Source: Microbacterium sp. Leaf288
GTDB lineage: Bacteria; Actinomycetota; Actinomycetes; Actinomycetales; Microbacteriaceae
Length of the DNA: 64,000 nucleotides
NCBI RefSeq assembly: GCF_001422925.1
Contig: NZ_LMNI01000010.1
Coordinates: 1,103,542-1,167,541 of the forward strand
Reading direction: 5' to 3'
In this document: positions 43,248 through 51,542 of the stretch, piece by piece
Numbering within the stretch: position 1 is the stretch's first letter
Layout of the letters: each line of letters begins with the position of its first letter
Notes under the pieces: generated by a model
What the model was told of the DNA's origin: nothing
The model's input: only the letters and a program-made list of their open reading frames with translations
Database searches by the model: none
Made by a program: the position numbers and the translations under genes

Positions 43248-44060
43248 TCAGGCGGGGGCGACGCGAGCGAGGAACTCGAGCATCCCCGCGTTGAAGGCCT
43301 TCGGCTGTTCGATGTTGGCGGCGTGCCCGTCCTGGGCGATCACGGCCGACTCGCCTCGCGAGGCGAGCGCCGCCGATGCTGCGGCGTGGGAGCTCGGCCA
43401 GAACTCGCTCTCGGCGCCGGCGACGAACAGCACCGGCACGTCGGTCGCGGCGATGACCTTCCGCCAGTCCGCCTGGGCGTGGTCGTTCAGGAGCGCGAGC
43501 TCGCCGTGGGTGAACGCCCGTTCGGCGCCCTTCATGGCGCGCAGCAGTCGCACGAGTCGCCTCCCCCGGCGCAGCATCGGCGTGCCGTGCCCCGTGTCGG
43601 GAATGCCTTCGGCGAAATAGGTGTCGACGTTGCCCTCGGTGTAGCCGTAGAACCCGTGCGGCCAGTCCGCGGTGTTGAGCATCTTCGGCGTCTGATCCAC
43701 GCTCACCACCGCGGCGACCCGGTCGGCGCGCTCCTGCCCGAGATACGACCAGATCGTGCTGGCGCCCATCGACCCGCCGACGAGCACCGCGCCGCGGAGA
43801 TCCAGCGCCTCGAGGAGGTCGCGCACGTCCTGCCCTCTGCGGTCCATGTCGACACCAGATGACGGGCGTTCGGCGCCGCCGTGCCCGCGGAGGTCGACGG
43901 CGACCACGCGGTACCCGGCGCGTTCCAGCGCCGGCAGCTGGTACGTCCAGCTCGATGCGGCGGCCTTGAACCCGGCGAGAAGCACCACGGGGCGGCCCGC
44001 AGGATCGCCGGACTCTTGGTACTCCAGCCGGACGCCGTCGTCGGCGCGGATCGAGGGCAT
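43248..44060 (-). CDS. Alpha/beta-fold hydrolase
   Basis: This is a 270-residue cytosolic alpha/beta hydrolase. The oxyanion region is VVLLAGFKAAASSW, the nucleophile elbow GGSMGAS (Ser) and the catalytic His lies in QDGHAANIEQP. The acid is probably in the AGAESEFWP strand end. The overall pattern is that of peroxidases/esterases and lactonases acting on small esters. Its start lies one base after the stop of the FAD-linked oxidase, so the two form an operon. Its stop lies one base past the convergent NYN stop, leaving no room for a terminator between them. Confidence 0.85.
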   Translation of the reverse strand: MPSIRADDGVRLEYQESGDPAGRPVVLLAGFKAAASSWTYQLPALERAGYRVVAVDLRGHGGAERPSSGVDMDRRGQDVRDLLEALDLRGAVLVGGSMGASTIWSYLGQERADRVAAVVSVDQTPKMLNTADWPHGFYGYTEGNVDTYFAEGIPDTGHGTPMLRRGRRLVRLLRAMKGAERAFTHGELALLNDHAQADWRKVIAATDVPVLFVAGAESEFWPSSHAAASAALASRGESAVIAQDGHAANIEQPKAFNAGMLEFLARVAPA

Positions 44061-44061
44061 G

Positions 44062-45447
44062 TCATTCTCCGTTCGGGAAGGCCTTGCCGGGGTTGAGGAT
44101 CGACGCCGGGTCGAGCGCGCCCTTGATCGCGCGGTGCAGGCGCAGCACCGCGGGGCTCAGCTCTGCGGCCGCACCCGGCAGCTTCAGCAGCCCGACGCCG
44201 TGCTCGCCGGTCACCGTGCCGCCGAGGGCGCGGCAGTCGTCGACGATGCGATCGAACGCGACTTTCGCCCGCGCTTTCGCGTCGTCGTCGCCCTCCGGCG
44301 CGATGATCAGCGGATGCAGGTTGCCGTCGCCCGCGTGGGCGATGTTGGCGATCACAACGCCGGCGTCCGAGGCGGCGGCCTCGATGCGCGCCAGCATCTC
44401 GGGGACGGCAGCGCGCGGTACGCAGATGTCCTCCGTCAGCACGGGACCGAGCCTTTCGAGCGCGGGGTAGGCGAGCCGACGGGCGGTGAACAGCCGGTCG
44501 ACCTCGTCAGGATCGGCGGCGCGCTCGACACGGCTGCCGCCCGCGGTGCGGAACAGCTCTTCGACGGCCGCGGCGAGCTCCTCGCCGCGGGCGCCGGCTT
44601 CGTCGACCTTGGCCAGCAGGAGCGCCGACGCGTCGTCGGGCAGATCCCATCCCTGCCACTCGGCGACGGCGTGCAGGCACGTGCGGTCGATGAGCTCGAG
44701 GGCCGAGGGCACGATACCCGCCTCGGTGACGGCGGCGACGGCGGCGCCCGCGTCCGTCAAGGAGTGGAAGTAGCCCACCACCGCGCGCTCCTCGCGACCG
44801 CCGAGCGGGCGGAGCTTCAGTGTCACGTCGACGATGATCCCGAGCGTGCCCTCCGACCCGACGAAGAGTCCGGCGAGGTCGTAGCCGGTGACCCCCTTCG
44901 CGGTGGTGCGTCCGAGCTTCGCCACGCTCCCGTCGGCGAGCACGACGGTCACGCCGAGCACGTAGTCGCGCGTCACTCCGTACTTGACGCAGCAGATGCC
45001 GCCGGCGTTCGTCGCGACGTTCCCGCCGATCGTCGAGATCGCCTGGCTCGCGGGGTCCGGCGGATACCAGAGCCCTGATCCCGCGACGTGCCGGCGCAGG
45101 TCGTCGTTGAGCACGCCCGCCTCGACCACCGCATACCGCTCGGCGACGTTCACCTCGGTGATCCTGGTCATGCGCTCGAGCGAGAGGACGAGGCATCCGT
45201 CCGTCGCATTCGCGCCTCCCGACAACCCCGTGCCGGCACCGCGCGGCACGATCGGCACGCCGTGTGCGGCGGCGACGCGGACCGTCGCGACGACGTCGTC
45301 GATGGACGATGCGAAGACGACCGCGGCGGGCAGCGCGTAATCGGCCCATTCGGCGTCGTCGTGGCTCAGACGGTCGCGCGTCGCGTCGTCCGTGACGACG
45401 GCGTGCGTGGGCAGTGCGGCGCGAAGCGCCTCGACGACGGTGTGCAT
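44062..45447 (-). CDS. FAD-linked oxidase, GlcD / D-lactate dehydrogenase-like
   Basis: This is a 461-residue flavoprotein of the VAO/PCMH group. The FAD-binding domain contains VPIVPRGAGTGLSGGAN, the PDPASQAISTIGGNVATNAGG loop and YGVTRDYVLG, and the C-terminal oxidase domain has ANIAHAGDGNLHP and the TVTGEHGVG motif with the catalytic His-acid pair. Such enzymes oxidise 2-hydroxyacids (glycolate, D-lactate, D-2-hydroxyglutarate). ATG 45447 is the start. It forms an operon with the downstream hydrolase and is divergent from the ROK regulator over 89 bases. Confidence 0.9.
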   Translation of the reverse strand: MHTVVEALRAALPTHAVVTDDATRDRLSHDDAEWADYALPAAVVFASSIDDVVATVRVAAAHGVPIVPRGAGTGLSGGANATDGCLVLSLERMTRITEVNVAERYAVVEAGVLNDDLRRHVAGSGLWYPPDPASQAISTIGGNVATNAGGICCVKYGVTRDYVLGVTVVLADGSVAKLGRTTAKGVTGYDLAGLFVGSEGTLGIIVDVTLKLRPLGGREERAVVGYFHSLTDAGAAVAAVTEAGIVPSALELIDRTCLHAVAEWQGWDLPDDASALLLAKVDEAGARGEELAAAVEELFRTAGGSRVERAADPDEVDRLFTARRLAYPALERLGPVLTEDICVPRAAVPEMLARIEAAASDAGVVIANIAHAGDGNLHPLIIAPEGDDDAKARAKVAFDRIVDDCRALGGTVTGEHGVGLLKLPGAAAELSPAVLRLHRAIKGALDPASILNPGKAFPNGE

Positions 45448-45489
45448 GGCGTACCGATGCTATGCGAGCCGGGTACGCGACGGCGCGTG

Positions 45490-45524
45490 ATCCCACAGCC
45501 GACCTGGGAAATCGGCCGTGGGAT
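45490..45524. promoter_or_regulatory. Imperfect 13-bp inverted repeat upstream of the ROK gene
   Basis: ATCCCACAGCCGA (45490-45502) and TCGGCCGTGGGAT (45512-45524) match in 12 of 13 positions around a 9-base centre. It ends 12 bases before the ROK start GTG, in the 89-base divergent promoter gap. It is a good candidate for an autoregulatory ROK operator, or a leader hairpin. Confidence 0.6.
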
Positions 45525-45536
45525 ACAGTGTGACCT

Positions 45537-46739
45537 GTGGCACGCCGTCAAGCCCCGCCGGGCTCGCAGACCTCGCTCCGCGAGGCCAATCGCGCGCGCG
45601 TCATCGAGTCCCTGAAGCGCCACGGCCGTCTCACCCAGATCGAGCTCGCCGGCAGCACGGGCCTCTCGCCCGCCACCGTCTCGAACATCGTCAAAGAGCT
45701 GACCGCGTCGGGCCTCCTGCACACGTCGTTCACCACGAGCAGCGGACGCCGCGCAACTCTCGTGTCGCTCGCACGCCGCCTCGGCCTCGTCGCCGGCGTC
45801 CACTACAGCTCTCGCCACCTGCACATCGCGATCGCCGACACCGCGCGCACCATCGTGACGCAGTCGTCTCTGCCGCTGCCCCTCGACCACCGCCACGACT
45901 CCGAACTCGACCGCCTCGCGCTGCTGCTCGGCGACATGATGGAGTCCCTCGGCGGATCCATCACCGACCTCCTCGGCGTCGGCCTGGCCCTCCCGGCGCC
46001 CATCGACCCCCGCACGGGGATGGTGTCGACACCGGGCCTGCTGCGCGGCTGGGAGAACGTCGACGTCGCCGAGAGCCTGGCGATCCGCATCGGACGCCCG
46101 GTGCACGTCGACAGCGAGGCGAACCTCGGCGGGCTCGCCGAGGCCCGCGAGGGCAACGGGCGGTCTGCGGCATCGTCGGTGTTCATCCGCGTCGGCCACA
46201 CGATCAGCGCCGGCCTCGTCGTGAACGGCGACCTCTTCCGCGGCGTCAACGGCAAGGCGGGCCAGATCGGCCACGTGACGCTCGACGAGAACGGCCCCAT
46301 CTGCCGCTGCAGCAATCGCGGATGCCTCGAGACCTATGCCGGCGGCCCGGCACTGCTGTCGCTCTTCCCGCCGAGCGAAGGCATGCACCGCCTCGGCGAC
46401 CTGCTGCACGCGGCCGAACTCGGTGACGGCGCCGCGCGTCGCGTGATCGCCGACGCCGGCCGCCACATCGGCATCGCCGCCGCGAGCCTGTGCAACCTCT
46501 TCGACCCCGAGATCATCGTCGTCGGCGGCGAGCTCGGCCAGGCCGGCGAGATCCTCATGGCCCCCATGCGTCACTCGCTCGAGCGCACCGCGCTCCCGTC
46601 GGCCGACGGCCTCCCCGAGATCGTGGGCGCCTCGTTCGGGGAGTGGGCCGAGACGCGTGGCGCCATCGCGATCGCCCTCGACCACGTCACGGTCGACGCC
46701 CAGCTCCCGACTGCACCGTCGCTGCCCATCACCGCATAG
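45537..46739 (+). CDS. ROK-family transcriptional regulator
   Basis: This is a 400-residue regulator: an N-terminal winged helix (about 15-75; RVIESLKRHGRLTQIELAGSTGLSPATVSNIVKEL abbreviated here to its recognition part SPATVSNIV) fused to a ROK sugar-kinase-like domain. The ROK domain contains VFIRVGHTISAGLVVNGDLF, NGKAGQIGHVTL and the zinc motif CRCSNRGCLETYAGG. The ATP-binding DxGxT motif of true kinases is lacking, as expected for a regulator. The start GTG 45537 follows a large inverted repeat. The XylF-like gene begins nine bases after its stop. The order ROK, F, G, H matches rok7B7-xylFGH of Streptomyces coelicolor, so it probably controls the adjacent sugar importers. Confidence 0.92.
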   Translation: MARRQAPPGSQTSLREANRARVIESLKRHGRLTQIELAGSTGLSPATVSNIVKELTASGLLHTSFTTSSGRRATLVSLARRLGLVAGVHYSSRHLHIAIADTARTIVTQSSLPLPLDHRHDSELDRLALLLGDMMESLGGSITDLLGVGLALPAPIDPRTGMVSTPGLLRGWENVDVAESLAIRIGRPVHVDSEANLGGLAEAREGNGRSAASSVFIRVGHTISAGLVVNGDLFRGVNGKAGQIGHVTLDENGPICRCSNRGCLETYAGGPALLSLFPPSEGMHRLGDLLHAAELGDGAARRVIADAGRHIGIAAASLCNLFDPEIIVVGGELGQAGEILMAPMRHSLERTALPSADGLPEIVGASFGEWAETRGAIAIALDHVTVDAQLPTAPSLPITA

Positions 46740-46748
46740 GCTCGTCCG

Positions 46749-47846
46749 ATGCCCCGTACGCGACTGGATCGGCCGCGACGGCGCCCGAGCGGGCGTCGCG
46801 CGGTGGCGGCGGCATCCGGGTTCCTCCTCGCCGCAGCGATGCTGTCTGCCTGCACCGGCGCACCCAGCCCGGGCGGCACCCCGTCGGACGACACGATCGC
46901 GCTGCTGCTGCCCGACGCGAAGACCGCACGGTACGAGACGTTCGACCGGCCGATGTTCGAGGCCCGCGTCGCCGAACTCGGCGACTACGAGGTGCTCTAC
47001 GCCAACGCCGACCAGGACGCCGCGAAGCAGCAGCAGCAGGCGGAGTCGGCGCTGACGGCGGGCGCCGGTGTGCTCGTGCTCGACCCCGTGGACGCGAACG
47101 CCGCCGTCAGCATCGTGGGCTCGGCGAACGCCAAGAGCGTGCCCGTCATCTCGTACGACCGCCTCATCGCCGGCGGCGACCTGGCGTACTACATCTCGTT
47201 CGACAACGAGAAAGTGGGGGTGCTGCAGGCCACCGCGTTCGTGGAGGGCGTGCACGCGGAGGACGAAGGCCGCGGCATCCTGATGGTCAACGGCTCCCCC
47301 ACCGACAGCAACGCGGCGCTGTTCAAGCGCGGCGCGCACAGCATCATCGACGGGAGCGGCCTGCGCGTGCTCGCCGAGTACGACACCCCCGGCTGGAGCC
47401 CCGAGAAGGCGCAGGAGTGGGTGTCGGGCCAGATCGCCCAGCACGGCGGCGCCATCGCCGGCGTGTACGCGGCGAACGACGCGACGGCCGGCGGCGCCAT
47501 CGCGGCGCTGCGGGTCGCGAACGTCGATCCCCTCCCGATCGTGACGGGCCAGGATGCGGAGCTCTCGGCGATTCAGCGCATCCTCACCGGCGACCAGTAC
47601 ATGACCGTCTACAAGGCGATCAAGCCGCAGGCAGAGCTCGCCGCCGAGGTCGCGGTCAGGCTGCTGCACGGTGAGAAGGTCACCGCCCCGCTCGAGATCC
47701 AGGGAACACCGGCCACTCTGCTCGACCCCGTGGCCGTCACGATCGACGACATCATGGACACCGTCGTCGCCGACGGGTTCTGGACCGTCGAAGACATCTG
47801 CACCCCGGCGTACGCGGATGCGTGCGAAGCGGCGGGCATCGGGTAG
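46749..47846 (+). CDS. Sugar ABC transporter binding lipoprotein 1 (XylF-like)
   Basis: This 365-residue lipoprotein is the binding component of a CUT2/ribose-type importer. The signal sequence is Arg-rich (RPRRRPSGRRA) with lipobox LSAC (Cys35). The mature protein has the type I periplasmic fold with VISYDRLI, YYISFDNEKVG, MVNGSPTDSNAALF and IVTGQDAELSAIQRI, characteristic of XylF/ChvE. Those enzymes bind aldopyranoses such as xylose, glucose or arabinose. It is co-transcribed with the ROK gene (nine-base gap) and the downstream ATPase (51-base gap). It is clearly paralogous to the second binding protein at 50373. Confidence 0.92.
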   Translation: MPRTRLDRPRRRPSGRRAVAAASGFLLAAAMLSACTGAPSPGGTPSDDTIALLLPDAKTARYETFDRPMFEARVAELGDYEVLYANADQDAAKQQQQAESALTAGAGVLVLDPVDANAAVSIVGSANAKSVPVISYDRLIAGGDLAYYISFDNEKVGVLQATAFVEGVHAEDEGRGILMVNGSPTDSNAALFKRGAHSIIDGSGLRVLAEYDTPGWSPEKAQEWVSGQIAQHGGAIAGVYAANDATAGGAIAALRVANVDPLPIVTGQDAELSAIQRILTGDQYMTVYKAIKPQAELAAEVAVRLLHGEKVTAPLEIQGTPATLLDPVAVTIDDIMDTVVADGFWTVEDICTPAYADACEAAGIG

Positions 47847-47897
47847 GGTCCTGACTCTGACAGGGGTCGGCTGGGGATCGATGAGGACGAGGCGAGG

Positions 47898-48830
47898 ATG
47901 TCGATGACGCACCCGCGAGCGGGACGCCCGCGCGAACGCGTGCTGACGATGCGCGGCATCGGCAAGCGCTTCGGCGCGGTCAAGGCGCTCACCGACGTCG
48001 ACTTCTGGGTCAACGAGGGCGAGGTCGTCGCCCTCGTCGGCGACAACGGCGCCGGCAAGTCGACGCTCGTGAAGGTGCTCGCCGGTGTGCACCCGCCCGA
48101 CAGCGGGTCGATCGAGTTCGACGGCGAGCCGGTGGGCATCGACACTCCGGCCGACGCCCAGGAGCTCGGGATCGAGACGATCTTCCAGGACCTCGCCCTG
48201 TGCGACAACCTCGACGTGGTCGCCAATCTGTGGCTGGGCAGGGAACTGCGCGACGGTGCGACGCTCGACGAGGTCGACATGGAGCAGCGCACCTGGACCC
48301 TGCTGCGCGAGCTGTCGGCGAAGATCCCGTCGGTGCGCGTGCCCGTCGCCTCGCTGTCGGGCGGGCAGCGCCAGACCGTCGCGATCGCGCGCTCGCTCAT
48401 CGGCGAGCCCCGCGTCGTCATCCTCGACGAACCGACCGCCGCGCTCGGCGTCGCGCAGACCGCCGAGGTGCTCAACCTCATCGAGCGGCTGCGCGAGCGC
48501 GGGCACGGCGTCATCCTCATCAGCCACAACATGGCCGATGTCATGGCGGTCGCCGACCGTGTGGTCGTGCTCCGTCTGGGCCGCAACAACGGCGTCTACA
48601 ACGTCGCCGACGTCACGAGCGAGACGCTCATCGCGGCCATCACCGGTGCGGTCGATCACTCGGCCACCCGACGCGCACCGGAGCGGACGGATGCTGCGGT
48701 CCTGCCGCCGCCCGCCGGTCCGCCGCTGGACCAACCGCCGCTGGACGAGCACACCGCCGGCGGCACCGTGATCCGCATGCCCCGCGCCGGCTCCCGCACG
48801 CCCCGTCCGCGCGGGGACGGGTCCCGATGA
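47898..48830 (+). CDS. Sugar ABC transporter ATP-binding protein 1 (single-domain XylG-like)
   Basis: This is a 310-residue ATPase with one ABC domain: Walker A GDNGAGKST, Q-loop IFQDLALCDNLD, signature LSGGQRQTVAIARS, Walker B VVILDEPTAALG and the switch SHN. E. coli XylG, RbsA and MglA have two such domains in about 500 residues; here a single domain is followed by a Pro-rich tail of about 50 residues (about 262-310) that does not resemble an ABC half. The protein presumably homodimerises. ATG 47898 is used; ATG 47904 is a nearly equal alternative. The stop overlaps the permease start (ATGA). Confidence 0.92.
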   Translation: MSMTHPRAGRPRERVLTMRGIGKRFGAVKALTDVDFWVNEGEVVALVGDNGAGKSTLVKVLAGVHPPDSGSIEFDGEPVGIDTPADAQELGIETIFQDLALCDNLDVVANLWLGRELRDGATLDEVDMEQRTWTLLRELSAKIPSVRVPVASLSGGQRQTVAIARSLIGEPRVVILDEPTAALGVAQTAEVLNLIERLRERGHGVILISHNMADVMAVADRVVVLRLGRNNGVYNVADVTSETLIAAITGAVDHSATRRAPERTDAAVLPPPAGPPLDQPPLDEHTAGGTVIRMPRAGSRTPRPRGDGSR

Positions 48831-50074
48831 GTCTGCGCGGCGACGAACGCCTCGCCGAGCCCGTGGCGGAGGAGCGCCTCCTCAGCGGCAGCGGCATCCG
48901 CCACGCGCTCGAGGCGTTCGTGGCCCGCGTCCGCGGCGGCGATCTGGGGGCGCTCCCCGTCGTGCTCGGCATCGCGGTGATCTGGACGGTGTTCCAGCTG
49001 CTCAATCCCGTGTTCCTCTCCAGCGAGAACCTCGTGAACCTCACGATGCAGTGCGCGGCCATCGGCACCGTCGCTCTCGGCGTGGTGCTGGTGCTCCTCG
49101 TGGGCGAGATCGACCTCTCCGTGGGCTCGGTGTCGGGCCTCGCCGCCGCCGTGCTGGCGGTGACCTTCGTACAGCTGCAGTGGAACATCGTGCTCTCACT
49201 GATCGCGGCCATCGCGATCGGCTGCCTCGTGGGGCTCCTCTACGGCTTCCTGTACACGAGGTTCGGGCTGCCGAGCTTCGTCATCACGCTCGCCGGACTG
49301 CTCGGCTTCCTCGGGCTGCAGCTGTGGGTGCTCGGCGAGACCGGGTCGATCGCGATCCCGTTCGACTCGTGGCTCGTGCAGTTCGCGCAGCAGATGTTCC
49401 TTCCCGCGTGGGCCTCCTACGTCGTGGCGGTGCTCGCCGTGACCGCCTTCGCCTGGTCGCTCGTCCGACGATCGCGACGGCGCGCGGCCGCCAACCTCGT
49501 GAGTCAGAGCTACGGCGAGATCGCCGTGCGCAGCGGCGTGCTGCTCACGTTCCTCCTGGCGGCCACGTGGTACCTGAACCTCTACCGCGGCATCGGCGTG
49601 ATGTTCCTGTTCTTCCTCGGGCTGGTGGTGGCGATGAACTTCGCCCTGACCCGCACCCGCTGGGGACGCGCGGTCTACGCGGTCGGCGGGTCCGTCGAGG
49701 CGGCACGGCGCGCCGGCATCCGGGTGGATCGCATCTACCTCTCCGTCTTCGCGATGTGCTCCACACTGGCCGCGGTGGGCGGCATCCTCGCCGCCGCACG
49801 ACTGGCTTCGGCGAACCAGAGCTCGGGGACCGGAGACGTGAACCTCAACGCGATCGCCGCGGCCGTCATCGGCGGGACGAGCCTGTTCGGCGGGCGCGGT
49901 TCGGCCTTCTCGGCCCTGATCGGCATCGTGGTCATCCAGTCGATCTCGTCGGGCCTGACGCTGCTCAACCTCGACTCGTCGGTGCAGTTCATGGTCACCG
50001 GCGTCGTGCTCGTGCTCGCCGTGATCGTCGACTCGCTGTCGCGCCGCACCCGCGCCGCGACGGGTCGGGCCTGA
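48827..50074 (+). CDS. Sugar ABC transporter permease 1 (XylH-like)
   Basis: This 415-residue inner-membrane permease has about ten hydrophobic segments. It has the CUT2 signatures GEIDLSVGSVSGLAA and TRFGLPSFVITLAGLLGF early, and FALTRTRWGRAVYAVGGSVEAARRAGI followed by GGTSLFGGRGS later. An additional 80-residue region with one or two membrane segments lies between the two halves, as in XylH-type permeases. The ATG shares bases with the stop of the ATPase gene (ATGA). It is the last gene of the ROK-F-G-H unit and is followed by a 298-base gap. Confidence 0.92.
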   Translation: MSLRGDERLAEPVAEERLLSGSGIRHALEAFVARVRGGDLGALPVVLGIAVIWTVFQLLNPVFLSSENLVNLTMQCAAIGTVALGVVLVLLVGEIDLSVGSVSGLAAAVLAVTFVQLQWNIVLSLIAAIAIGCLVGLLYGFLYTRFGLPSFVITLAGLLGFLGLQLWVLGETGSIAIPFDSWLVQFAQQMFLPAWASYVVAVLAVTAFAWSLVRRSRRRAAANLVSQSYGEIAVRSGVLLTFLLAATWYLNLYRGIGVMFLFFLGLVVAMNFALTRTRWGRAVYAVGGSVEAARRAGIRVDRIYLSVFAMCSTLAAVGGILAAARLASANQSSGTGDVNLNAIAAAVIGGTSLFGGRGSAFSALIGIVVIQSISSGLTLLNLDSSVQFMVTGVVLVLAVIVDSLSRRTRAATGRA

Positions 50075-50372
50075 GCGCTTCATCACCCTCGCTGTCTTCA
50101 CTTGACGAACGCTCCCAGCGGGAGTTCAGGTTCTGATGTGGCTCCGACTACGCGAAAACCGGAGTTCTCGCCCGCTTTGGGCGCATTCTGCACGGTAAAC
50201 GCTCTCTCCGACCCTCTTTCTCCTGCTGGCGCGGCGCTCTATCAGGGGCGTTGCCAAAGTGTTATGTTCAAGACTTGACGATAAGAATCCGCGTCGTCGA
50301 TGATCGCATCAGCGCGATGAACGCCAGGGACGATCCTGGGGACTCGCCCGCTTCAATGACGAAAGGCAAGAG
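50075..50372 (+). promoter_or_regulatory. Promoter and leader region of the second xylFGH-like operon
   Basis: This 298-base stretch without a gene is the least GC-rich gap in the window. It holds a small hairpin CTCCC-AGC-GGGAG (50112-50124) after the first operon, an AT-richer segment with TTGCCA (50251-50256), TTATGTT (50262-50268) and TTGACG (50275-50280), and an AAAGG ribosome site near 50361. I cannot assign a clear -35/-10 pair. The inverted repeat found ahead of the ROK gene is not repeated here. Confidence 0.5.
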
Positions 50373-51449
50373 ATGAAGAAGTCTTCGATCCTCGCCGTGG
50401 TCGCCCTCACGGGCGCCGCCGCGGTGATGCTGGCCGGCTGCTCCAGCGGCAGCGGCAACGGTGGGTCCACCGAGGGTGGCGGCGATGCCGCCAGCCGTGC
50501 GTGCGTGATCCTGCCCGACGCGGCCTCGTCGCCGCGCTGGGAGAACTTCGACCGCAAGTACCTCCAGGAAGGCCTGGAGGCGGCCGGATTCGAAGCCGAC
50601 ATCCAGAACGCGCAGGGTGACGTCAACAAGTACTCGACGATCGCCGACCAGCAGCTCACGCAGGGCTGCGGCGTCATGCTCCTGGTCGACTACCAGGGCG
50701 CGGCCGAGGCCGTCGCGACGAAGGCCAAGGCCGAGGGTATCCCGGTCATCGCCTACGACCGTCCGTTCACCGGCGCCGACTACTACGTGTCGTTCGACAA
50801 CACGGAGGTCGGACGCCTGGAGGGCCAGACCGTGCTCGACGGCCTCGAGGCGGCGGGCAAGGACCCGGCCACCGCGATCGTCGTCTACATGGGCGGCGAC
50901 CCGACCGACGGCAACGCGGCGATGTTCCACGACGGCGCCGTCGAGGTCATGGAGGCCGCCGGCATCAAGGCGGCCGCCGAGCCTCCCGGGGTGTGGGACC
51001 AGGCCAAGTCGCAGACCAACTTCGAGCAGGCGCTCACCTCGCTCGGTGGCAAGGTCGACGGCGTCTGGGTCGCGAACGACACCAACGCGGCGGGCGTCAT
51101 CAAGGTCCTGCAGGACAACAACCTGACCGGTGTCGCCGTGTCGGGCCAGGACGCGAACGTCGCGGGACTGCAAAACATCCTGCTCGGTTGGCAGACCGCC
51201 ACGGTCTACAAGCCGGTCAAGGACGAGGCCACGGCCGCTGTCGACACCGCCGTCTCCCTGCTCAAGGGTGAGGACGTCACCGCGCAGGCCGAGCTCGAAG
51301 ACGGCACGCCCTACATCCAGGTCACGCCGATCCTGGTCGGACCCGACAAGGTCAAGGACGTCGTCGCCGCCGGTGACGCCGACTACGACGATGTCTGCAC
51401 GCCGGACGTGATGGCAGCCTGCGAGCAGTACGGCGTCACCGCCCAGTAA
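50373..51449 (+). CDS. Sugar ABC transporter binding lipoprotein 2 (XylF/ChvE-like)
   Basis: This 358-residue lipoprotein has a classical signal with lipobox LAGC (Cys23) and a Ser/Gly-rich linker. The sugar-binding fold shows ACVILPDAASSPRWENFD, VIAYDRPFTGADYYVSFDN, VYMGGDPTDGNAAMFHDGA and VSGQDANVAGLQ. The motifs are equivalent, position by position, to those of the first binding protein, so the two arose by duplication, but sequence differs widely, which suggests different ligands or affinities. It has its own leader region and is followed by a hairpin before the ATPase gene, consistent with higher expression of the binding protein. Confidence 0.92.
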   Translation: MKKSSILAVVALTGAAAVMLAGCSSGSGNGGSTEGGGDAASRACVILPDAASSPRWENFDRKYLQEGLEAAGFEADIQNAQGDVNKYSTIADQQLTQGCGVMLLVDYQGAAEAVATKAKAEGIPVIAYDRPFTGADYYVSFDNTEVGRLEGQTVLDGLEAAGKDPATAIVVYMGGDPTDGNAAMFHDGAVEVMEAAGIKAAAEPPGVWDQAKSQTNFEQALTSLGGKVDGVWVANDTNAAGVIKVLQDNNLTGVAVSGQDANVAGLQNILLGWQTATVYKPVKDEATAAVDTAVSLLKGEDVTAQAELEDGTPYIQVTPILVGPDKVKDVVAAGDADYDDVCTPDVMAACEQYGVTAQ

Positions 51450-51474
51450 TGGAGCGGTCTGCGGACTGAACCGC

Positions 51475-51508
51475 AAGGGGCGTCGCGCCGCACGGCGTGA
51501 CGCCCCTT
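51475..51508. terminator. Intercistronic hairpin after binding protein 2
   Basis: AAGGGGCGTC (51475-51484) pairs with GACGCCCCTT (51499-51508) over 10 bp; the 14-base interior can extend the stem (GCGCCG with CGGCGT, one G-T mismatch pair). It lies between the binding-protein stop and the ATPase start and probably acts as a partial terminator or 3' stabiliser. Confidence 0.75.
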
Positions 51509-51542
51509 CGCGCCGGACCATGGCATTCCCAAGGAAGCGAGC

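Noticed and set aside
45366..48752. 1128-codon open frame on the minus strand opposite the ROK and first sugar-transporter genes
   Set aside because: It overlaps four well-supported genes and has no recognisable motifs; an artefact of high GC.
47898..48830. Truncated ABC ATPase pseudogene (only one of two XylG domains)
   Set aside because: All ATPase motifs are intact, the paralogue has the same single-domain form, and the gene overlaps its permease normally.
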